64,000 nt of DNA from Sphingomonas echinoides (GTDB lineage Bacteria; Pseudomonadota; Alphaproteobacteria; Sphingomonadales; Sphingomonadaceae). Of this stretch, positions 57,732 through 64,000 are shown piece by piece; the first letter of the stretch is position 1; every line of letters begins with the position of its first letter. The position numbers and the translations under genes are program-made. The DNA is taken from assembly GCF_029623395.1 (NCBI RefSeq), contig NZ_JAPYKK010000003.1:62001-126000 (forward strand), in the 5' to 3' direction. The notes under the pieces were generated by a model that did not search any database, was not told where the DNA came from, and worked only from the letters and a program-made list of their open reading frames with translations.

Positions 57732-59693
57732 TTGTTCGTTTTGTCGTTCCGCCAACGCGACGAACTCGCTTCGATTGCCGCAACCGGCGGATGGCACGTC
57801 GTCGCGGCGCGCCGCGCGGGGGGCGCCGAACGGAGGTTCCTGTCGAGCGGCGCCGCGGTTGCGGTCGTCGATGCGCGGGGAGCAACCGCAGAGGGAATTT
57901 CGGCCACGGCAGCGCTGGGCAGCGCGGTCGAAGCCAATGGCGGCGCCCTGCTGACGCTCGTTTCGCGCGGCGAAAATGCCTCGATCACCGCGCTTTATGG
58001 CGCCGGGGCAACGCATTTCCTCGCAAGCCCCTTCAGCGATGCCGAATTCCTCCAGGCTTTGCGATTCGCCGCGCGGCATGCCGAGCGAATCGCTCGCGAA
58101 TGGCACACCGGCGCGGTGTTTACGCCGCTCGGGTGGCGGTACACGCTCGCTGATCGTTCGCTCGTCCTCACGCCAGGACTTGCCGCATTGCTCGATTGCG
58201 CAGAGACGCTGACGGTTCGGGAGATGCTGCGCCTTTTGGATCGAAACGACCGGCTGGCGGCGACGTCGGCATTCCGGCGGATGTCGCCGCAACGATCCGC
58301 GACGGCATTTGCGCATGACATTGCGGGGGTCGGTCGGATCGTCCAGCACCTCCAGTTCGATGCCGCCGCTGGCCAGATCGACACGGTGGTCGAGCCGCTC
58401 GGCACGACGCCCGAACCCGCCGCCGAAGTCCGCGAGGCGCTTTCCGGCGCGCGCGACGCCGGAAGTGCGCGCCGCTGGATCACCCGTCATCTTGGGGAGG
58501 CGGCCGGCCCGCCGCTCCACCTCCTGCTCATCGCGCTCAATCGGTTCGAAACCGTCAACACCGCTTACGGGCGCGTGGCGGGGGACGCGCTGTTGCGATC
58601 CGCGCAAACCCGGATCAACGACGCGGTCGTCGAGATGCTCGGGCGGGATGCGCTGGTCGCGCGGATGGGTGGTTCGACCTTCATGGTTGCGACGCAAGCG
58701 CCGCGATCGCGCGTGGACCTGGTCGCGGAGCGAATCGTCGGGGCGCTGACTCGGCCGTTCGTCAGTGGCGATACGATTGCCCTGCTCGGATGCCGGATCG
58801 GGCTGGCGGAGGCGGGGCCGGAGGACGATGCCGCCCGGCTGCTGCGGCGCGCCAGCGAAGCGTTGGCTGAGGCGCGCGAATCAGACAGCGCCACGTTGCG
58901 CGTCGCCGACGCGGAGAATGGCGGGGCGACGATCGGACGACTGGCGGTCGAGCTGCACCATGCGATCGAACACGGTGACATCGGCATCCTGTTCCAGCCG
59001 CAGGTCTCGATCGCGACCGGAAAGATCGTCGGCGTGGAAGCACTTGCGCGTTGGCAGCATGCGACGTTCGGCACGATCGGGGCGGAAACGCTGTTTGCCG
59101 CCGCGCAGCGCGCCGACCTCGAAATCGGACTGTCGGATCATATCCAGCAGCTCGCGCTCGCCAAGGCGGCGAAGTGGCCAGCGTTGCTTGCCGACGTACG
59201 CCTGTCGCTCAATCTCACCGCCGCCGATATCGCACGGCCCGGATTCGCCGACCTGTTCCTGGCACGGGTCGATGCCAGCGGGTTCTCCCGCAAATGCCTC
59301 ACGCTCGAAATTACCGAAAGCGGGCTGATCGAGGATCTCGGCATCGCGTCGGCGTTGCTGTCGCTGCTGCGCGGGGCAGGGTGCCGGACCGCGATCGACG
59401 ATTTCGGGACGGGCTATTCCAGCCTCGCGTATCTCAAGGCGCTTCCGCTCGATTATCTCAAGATCGACAAGAAGCTGGCGCAGGACATCACCGGCTCGCC
59501 GCGCGACCGGATCGTCGTGCGCGGCGTGATCGACATGGCGCGCTCGCTGGGGCTGACCGTCATCGCGGAGGGCGTCGAGACACAGGAGCAACTCGACGGG
59601 CTGGCGACCGAAGGCTGCCAAATCTACCAGGGCTTCCTCTGCGCCGAGCCGCTGACCGAACCCGCGCTGATCGCCCTGCTCGACCGGTCGTAA
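57732..59693 (+). CDS. GGDEF-EAL protein with degenerate GGDEF; likely c-di-GMP phosphodiesterase
   Basis: The protein is about 653 aa. The first 125 residues look like a receiver-like or sensor fold without recognisable phosphorylation residues. The GGDEF domain (about 255-390) has GGSTF where GGDEF is needed, so it should not make c-di-GMP. The EAL domain (about 410-650) keeps E-A-L (GVEALARWQ, about 434-442), LEITESG, DDFGTGYSSL, DYLKIDKK and IAEGVET, so hydrolysis is expected. The start is unclear: TTG at 57732, no good ribosome site, frame open upstream. There is no membrane segment. Confidence 0.85.
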   Translation: MFVLSFRQRDELASIAATGGWHVVAARRAGGAERRFLSSGAAVAVVDARGATAEGISATAALGSAVEANGGALLTLVSRGENASITALYGAGATHFLASPFSDAEFLQALRFAARHAERIAREWHTGAVFTPLGWRYTLADRSLVLTPGLAALLDCAETLTVREMLRLLDRNDRLAATSAFRRMSPQRSATAFAHDIAGVGRIVQHLQFDAAAGQIDTVVEPLGTTPEPAAEVREALSGARDAGSARRWITRHLGEAAGPPLHLLLIALNRFETVNTAYGRVAGDALLRSAQTRINDAVVEMLGRDALVARMGGSTFMVATQAPRSRVDLVAERIVGALTRPFVSGDTIALLGCRIGLAEAGPEDDAARLLRRASEALAEARESDSATLRVADAENGGATIGRLAVELHHAIEHGDIGILFQPQVSIATGKIVGVEALARWQHATFGTIGAETLFAAAQRADLEIGLSDHIQQLALAKAAKWPALLADVRLSLNLTAADIARPGFADLFLARVDASGFSRKCLTLEITESGLIEDLGIASALLSLLRGAGCRTAIDDFGTGYSSLAYLKALPLDYLKIDKKLAQDITGSPRDRIVVRGVIDMARSLGLTVIAEGVETQEQLDGLATEGCQIYQGFLCAEPLTEPALIALLDRS

Positions 59694-59703
59694 CGAGCGG
59701 CGC

Positions 59704-62700
59704 TTAGCCCGCCGCCCGTGCCAGTCCCTTCGACAATTGCAGCGCACCATGCAGCCGCGCCTTGGGATCCCCCCAGCTGCGCGTCACCACCAGCTTCGAG
59801 TCGGGCCGCAACCGCGCTACGCCATCGAGTTTAGCGACCCACGCCAGCAAGCCATCGATATTGGGCGGCTTGTCGTCGAAGAACGACACGAGTGCGCCCT
59901 TCGGGCCGACATCGATCTTGGACACGCACGCCTTCTTGGCGTTGAGCTTGATCTCGATGAGGCGGACGAGGTTTTCGGTCGGCCCCGGCAGCGCGCCGAA
60001 CCGATCGATCAGTTCCGCCGCGAACCCTTCCAGCGCATTCTGGTCCTCGACGTCGTTGAGGCGGCGATACAGGCCCATGCGCAGATCGAGGTCGGGGACA
60101 TACGTCTCGGGAATGAGGATCGGCGCGTCGACGGTGATCTGCGGCGAGAAATCCTTCGGCCGCAGCCGCTGCCCGCCTGCCTTGGCGTCCATGATCGCCT
60201 CTTCCAGCATAGACTGGTAGAGTTCGTAGCCAACCTCCTTGATATGCCCCGACTGTTCGTCGCCGAGCAGATTGCCCGCACCCCGCTGGTCGAGGTCATG
60301 GCTGGCGAGCTGGAACCCGCCGCCGAGGCTATCGAGATCGGACAGGATCTTGAGCCGCTTCTCCGCGGTCTCGGTCAGGATCCGGTCGGCAGGCGTGGTG
60401 AGATAGGCATAAGCGCGCGTCTTGGCGCGTCCGACACGACCACGAAGCTGATACAGCTGCGCTAGCCCGAAGCGATCCGCGCGGTGGATGATCATCGTGT
60501 TCGCGCTCGGGATATCGAGCCCGCTTTCGACGATCGTGGTCGAGACGAGCACCTCGAACTTCTTGTCGTAGAACGCCGACATCCGCTCCTCGACCTCGGT
60601 CGGCGACATCTGCCCGTGTGCGACGACGAAGCGGATCTCGGGGACGGATTCCCGCAGGAATTGCTCGATCTCCGGCAGATCCTTGATCCGCGGTGTCACG
60701 AAGAAGCTTTGCCCGCCGCGATAATGTTCGCGCAGCAACGCCTCGCGCAGGACGATCGGGTCCCACGGCATGACATAGGTCCGTACCGCGAGCCGATCGA
60801 CCGGCGGGGTCTGGATCACCGACAATTCGCGCAAGCCCGACATCGCCATCTGGAGCGTCCGCGGGATCGGGGTCGCGGTCAGCGTCAGGACGTGGACGTT
60901 GGCCTTGAGCGACTTCAGGCGCTCCTTGTGCGTGACGCCGAAGCGTTGCTCCTCATCGACGATGACGAGCCCCAGGCGCTTGAAATCGATGCCCTTCGCC
61001 AGGATCGCATGCGTGCCCACGACGACGTCGAGCGTGCCGTCGGCAAGCCCCTCCTTGGTCGTCTTCGCTTCACCCGCGGGCACGAGCCGCGACAATCGCC
61101 CGACGTTGAGCGGAAAGCCTTCGAGCCGCGCCTTGAAGTTGTTGAAATGCTGCCGGGCGAGCAAAGTCGTCGGACAGACGATCGCCACCTGCAACCCCGC
61201 CATCGCCGCGGCGAAGGCGGCGCGGAGCGCAACCTCGGTCTTGCCGAAGCCGACGTCGCCGACGACGAGGCGGTCCATCGGCGTGCCCTTTTCGAGATCG
61301 CCCATGACGTCCTCGATCGCGCGATCCTGATCCTCGGTTTCCTCATACGGAAAGCGGTCTACGAACGCGGCATAGCCACTGTCGCGTTCGATCGTGTCCG
61401 CCGGACGCAACGCGCGTTCGGCGGCGGTCGCGATCAGTTCACCCGCGATTTCGCGGATGCGTTCCTTCATCCGGCTCTTGCGGCGCTGCCACGCCTCGCC
61501 CCCGAGCTTGTCGAGGCTGGCACCGTCGGAATCGGCGCCATAGCGCGTCAAAACCTCGAGATTCTCGACCGGAACGAACAATTTGTCGCCACCAGCGTAC
61601 GTCAAAGCGACGCAATCGTGCGGTGCCTGGCCGACCGGAATCGAGGTCAGCCCTTCATACCGACCGATGCCGTGGTCCGCATGCACGACCAGATCGCCCG
61701 GCGTGAGCATCGCCAGCTCGGCGAGAAACGCATCTGCCGACTTCTTGCGCTTGGTCCGCCGGACGAGCCGGTCGCCCAGCATGTCTTGCTCGGTCAGCAG
61801 CGCGACTTCGGGCCCGGAAAAGCCATGGTCGAGCGGCAGCACGAGCAAGGCGACCGATTTGGCACCGACGCCGAGCGCCGCCTGCCAGCTGTCGACCTTG
61901 ACCGTGTTGGTCAGTTCGTGATCGGCAAGCAACCCAGCGAGGCGATCGCGCGACCCGGTCGAGTAACTGGCGAGGATCGCTTTCTTGCCGGATTTCCGAA
62001 TCTTGTTGAGGTGCTCTACGACGGCTTCGTAGATGTTGACGCCATTCGCCCGCTCCGCGCCGAAGTCGCGCGGGCCATCCACGCCGAAGTCGAGCACGCT
62101 CGCGCTCTCCGGTTCATGGAACGCGGTGATGCGGTGTGCGGGGGCGCCATCGAGCCGCTCGGCAAGGTCCGTGGCGGTCAGGTACAAGGCGTCTGGCGGC
62201 AGCGGGCGATAACTGCCCGGGTCGCTCGACTGCGCCTTGACGCGATTGCCGTGGTAATCGGTGATCGCTTCGAACCGCGCCTCCGCCGCCGCAACCGCCC
62301 CGGCATCGCGGACCATGACCGCGTCGTCGCCGAGATGGTCGAACAGCGTCGCCATCTTCTCCTCGAACAGCGGAAGCCAATGCTCCATCCCCGCGAGGCG
62401 CCGCCCGTCGCTGATCGCCTGATACAGCGGGTCGCCCGTCGCGGTCGCGCCGAAACGTTCGCGGTAGCGCGCGCGGAACCGCTTGATGCTGTCCTCGTCG
62501 AGCAGCGTCTCCGAGGCGGGGAGCAGGACGAACCCGTCGATCCGCCCGGTGGTGCGCTGGTCCGCCGGGTCGAACGTGCGCACGCTTTCGATTTCATCAC
62601 CGAAGAAATCGAGCCGAAGTGCTTGCGATTCCCCTGACGGATACAGATCGACCAATCCGCCGCGCACGGCGAATTCCCCAGCATCGGCAACGGTTTCCAC

Positions 62701-63156
62701 GCGAACGTAGCCATTGGCTTGCAACAGTGTAGCAAGCCGATCACGCCCGATCCGTTCCTTCGGCGCAAGCCGCGCGACGAGCTGGCGAATACGGAACGGT
62801 GTCAACGTGCGCTGCGCGATCGCATTGACCGTCGTCACCAGCAGTTGCGGGCCGTTCGGCTTCTGCTGGAGCCGGTGCAGCGTCGCCATCCGCTCCGCCA
62901 TTACGCGCAACGTGGGTGACGCACGGTCGTAGGGGAGGCAGTCCCACGCCGGGAAGGTCAGCACCTCCAGTTCCGGCGCGAACGTCTGCGCGGTCGAGGC
63001 GATCGCGCGCATCGCGGCTTCGTCCGGCGCGACGAACACTGCGCGGGCTTTGGCGGCGCGCGACAGGTCGGCGAGCAGCCACGGCTCGAACCCGGTCGGG
63101 ACGCCCGCCAGCGTCAGCGGGGTCTTGGCAGTGAGGATCGTCTGAAGGTTGGGCAT
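59704..63156 (-). CDS. mfd: Transcription-repair coupling factor Mfd
   Basis: This 1150-aa ATPase removes RNA polymerase stalled at DNA damage and recruits UvrA. The UvrB-like module covers about residues 1-350. The RNA-polymerase-binding CarD-like domain is at about 490-560 (GDLVVHADHGIGRYEGL). The translocase has Walker A VGDVGFGKTEVALR, DEEQ (VIVDEEQRFGVTH), TATPIPRTLQMAMSG and the RecG-like TRG region. The C-terminal domain is complete. It converges with the EAL gene with a 10-base gap. Confidence 0.97.
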   Translation of the reverse strand: MPNLQTILTAKTPLTLAGVPTGFEPWLLADLSRAAKARAVFVAPDEAAMRAIASTAQTFAPELEVLTFPAWDCLPYDRASPTLRVMAERMATLHRLQQKPNGPQLLVTTVNAIAQRTLTPFRIRQLVARLAPKERIGRDRLATLLQANGYVRVETVADAGEFAVRGGLVDLYPSGESQALRLDFFGDEIESVRTFDPADQRTTGRIDGFVLLPASETLLDEDSIKRFRARYRERFGATATGDPLYQAISDGRRLAGMEHWLPLFEEKMATLFDHLGDDAVMVRDAGAVAAAEARFEAITDYHGNRVKAQSSDPGSYRPLPPDALYLTATDLAERLDGAPAHRITAFHEPESASVLDFGVDGPRDFGAERANGVNIYEAVVEHLNKIRKSGKKAILASYSTGSRDRLAGLLADHELTNTVKVDSWQAALGVGAKSVALLVLPLDHGFSGPEVALLTEQDMLGDRLVRRTKRKKSADAFLAELAMLTPGDLVVHADHGIGRYEGLTSIPVGQAPHDCVALTYAGGDKLFVPVENLEVLTRYGADSDGASLDKLGGEAWQRRKSRMKERIREIAGELIATAAERALRPADTIERDSGYAAFVDRFPYEETEDQDRAIEDVMGDLEKGTPMDRLVVGDVGFGKTEVALRAAFAAAMAGLQVAIVCPTTLLARQHFNNFKARLEGFPLNVGRLSRLVPAGEAKTTKEGLADGTLDVVVGTHAILAKGIDFKRLGLVIVDEEQRFGVTHKERLKSLKANVHVLTLTATPIPRTLQMAMSGLRELSVIQTPPVDRLAVRTYVMPWDPIVLREALLREHYRGGQSFFVTPRIKDLPEIEQFLRESVPEIRFVVAHGQMSPTEVEERMSAFYDKKFEVLVSTTIVESGLDIPSANTMIIHRADRFGLAQLYQLRGRVGRAKTRAYAYLTTPADRILTETAEKRLKILSDLDSLGGGFQLASHDLDQRGAGNLLGDEQSGHIKEVGYELYQSMLEEAIMDAKAGGQRLRPKDFSPQITVDAPILIPETYVPDLDLRMGLYRRLNDVEDQNALEGFAAELIDRFGALPGPTENLVRLIEIKLNAKKACVSKIDVGPKGALVSFFDDKPPNIDGLLAWVAKLDGVARLRPDSKLVVTRSWGDPKARLHGALQLSKGLARAAG

Positions 63157-63168
63157 TCTTTTCTTTCT

Positions 63169-63195
63169 CCCTCTCCCCGCTTGCGGGGAGAGGGG
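63169..63195. repeat. Palindromic repeat upstream of mfd (same family as in cysN)
   Basis: CCCTCTCCCCGCTTGCGGGG followed by AGAGGGG: 10-bp arms around a short loop. It fills most of the 43 bases between the sdhE stop and the mfd ATG, and shares its core hairpin with 7751-7776. Confidence 0.75.
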
Positions 63196-63199
63196 GGTA

Positions 63200-63466
63200 T
63201 TACTTGGCGACCGGCACGTAATTGAGCTGTTTCAACGCCTCGACGATCGACCCGGCATAGCGTTCCGGCGCGGGTTCGATTCCGATCGCCCAGGCCATGA
63301 TATCGACGTCCTGTTCCTCGATCAGTTCCTCGAACAGCGCGATCTCGGCATCGCTCCAGCGTGCGTGCGCGGAATCGAAAAACCCGCCGATCAGCAGGTC
63401 GGCTTCCTTGGTGCCGCGATGATGGCTGCGGAAATGCAAGCGCTTGAGGCGGATATCTCGGTCCAT
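63200..63466 (-). CDS. sdhE: Succinate dehydrogenase FAD-assembly factor SdhE
   Basis: The 88-aa four-helix protein promotes covalent flavinylation of SdhA. The hallmark RGxxE motif is at about residues 17-21 (SHHRGTKEADLLIGGF), with the helices DAEIALFEELIEEQDVDIMAW after it. It lies between mfd and the divergent recG, a conserved alphaproteobacterial order. Confidence 0.93.
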   Translation of the reverse strand: MDRDIRLKRLHFRSHHRGTKEADLLIGGFFDSAHARWSDAEIALFEELIEEQDVDIMAWAIGIEPAPERYAGSIVEALKQLNYVPVAK

Positions 63467-63551
63467 GCGGATCCCAACGACAATTGCCCGATACCCGCGC
63501 GCGGGTGCTGGCGGCGGGGATCGGGGAGGGGTAAGAGCGCTTCAGATAGAC

Positions 63552-64000
63552 ATGCGACCCGACATCCTCAATCCATTGTTCGCCGAAGTTACGGCATTGA
63601 AGGGCATCGGCCCCGCGCTCGCCAAGCCGCTCGAGCGGCTCGGGCTCGCACGCGTGGTCGACGTGGCGTTCCACCTGCCGACCGGCTGGGTCGATCGGCT
63701 GCCCCGCGAAGAGCTCGACATGGCCGATTCCGGGCGGGTGATCGTCATCACGCTGACCGCCGTTTCGTATCGCAGCAGCAACGGGCGTGGACCGACCCGT
63801 GTTCAGGCGACCGACGCCAAGGGCAATTACGTCAGCCTCGTGTACTTCGGCGGACACCCCGGCTGGGCGAAGAAACTGGCGCCGCTGGGGGAACCGCGCC
63901 GCGTGTCGGGCAAGCTCGAGCATTACGGGCAGGACTTGCAGATGGTCCACCCGGACTATGTCTTGCCGCTCGACGAGGCGGGCGAGATGGTCGAGCGCGA
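63552..64000 (+). CDS. recG: ATP-dependent DNA helicase RecG (5' part; cut by window edge)
   Basis: The first 149 residues are visible, and the gene runs off the right edge. The N-terminal wedge domain is recognisable by LFAEVTALKGIGPALAKPLE, DVAFHLPTGWVDR and the OB-fold part SGRVIVITLTAVSYRSSNGR with FGGHPGWAKKLAPLG. The helicase motifs would lie beyond the window. RecG remodels stalled forks. It is divergent from sdhE across 85 bases. Confidence 0.92.
   Translation, partial: MRPDILNPLFAEVTALKGIGPALAKPLERLGLARVVDVAFHLPTGWVDRLPREELDMADSGRVIVITLTAVSYRSSNGRGPTRVQATDAKGNYVSLVYFGGHPGWAKKLAPLGEPRRVSGKLEHYGQDLQMVHPDYVLPLDEAGEMVER

Noticed and set aside
57588-58697. N-terminal extension of MoaA
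   Set aside because: Antisense to the EAL gene. MoaA starts normally at the paired Met codons 57587/57584.
60484-62637. 717-aa open frame on the plus strand
   Set aside because: It is fully antisense to mfd, whose motifs are unambiguous. High GC content opens such shadow frames, and its translation shows only Arg/Asp-rich composition with no domain.

Overview
The window is GC-rich (locally falling only in a few strips) and almost fully coding. Gene content and order point to an aerobic alphaproteobacterium of the Sphingomonadaceae, probably Sphingomonas or a close relative. The evidence is a ChvI/ChvG pair with a short HprK, RapZ, EIIA-Man and HPr next to pckA, an mfd-sdhE-recG block, lptD-surA-pdxA-rsmA, and the intergenic palindromes typical of sphingomonads. 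This taxonomic call is inference; no rRNA gene is present to settle it.

Region 1 (1-4900) is the right end of an integrated mobile element. All genes are on the minus strand: a tyrosine recombinase, a coupled unknown protein, an AlpA-type regulator, two tiny coupled ORFs, a AAA+/SF3-like ATPase and a cut-off gene. Two inverted arrays of 10-bp-phased heptamers lie next to the ATPase gene. The element ends in a 3' half of tRNA-Arg(ACG), followed by what looks like the original tRNA terminator. The other end and the reconstituted tRNA should lie left of the window.

Region 2 (5098-14291, minus strand) holds sulfate activation (cysD, a cysN-cysC fusion, cysQ), a small membrane protein, an arginine succinyltransferase-type cluster (M20 hydrolase, astA, astB), rppH and an esterase. 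The cysN start is built from a genomic palindromic repeat.

Region 3 (14340-21425, plus strand) holds a deacetylase-family protein, a two-subunit 2-oxoacid:acceptor oxidoreductase, photolyase and a cyclopropane fatty acid synthase. Between korB and the photolyase gene sits a compact cassette: a GxxExxY (PD-(D/E)xK-like) gene bracketed by near-perfect 22-bp inverted repeats made of CGCAAAGG octamers.

Region 4 (21695-34855) is housekeeping and metabolism: SDR, purF, hisI, a lipoprotein, a MerR regulator with an acyl-CoA dehydrogenase, a lower-GC strip with small orphan ORFs, an ArsC/Spx-like protein, panB, a YfgM-like protein, bamB, der and a SpoU-type rRNA methyltransferase.

Region 5 (34864-41012) is a carbon/envelope-signalling cluster: chvI-chvG-hprK-rapZ-EIIA-HPr on the minus strand, diverging from pckA.

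Region 6 (41054-64000) holds guaB, a Co/Ni efflux pair with a visible operator, RNA methyltransferases, pdxA, the outer-membrane biogenesis pair surA-lptD, pepA, holC, ndk, nadK, moaA, a GGDEF-EAL protein with a degenerate GGDEF, mfd, sdhE and the 5' part of recG. Many neighbours overlap by 1-4 bases (ATGA, GTGA, TGATG), so most blocks are probably translationally coupled operons. I see no CRISPR array, rRNA gene or intact tRNA.
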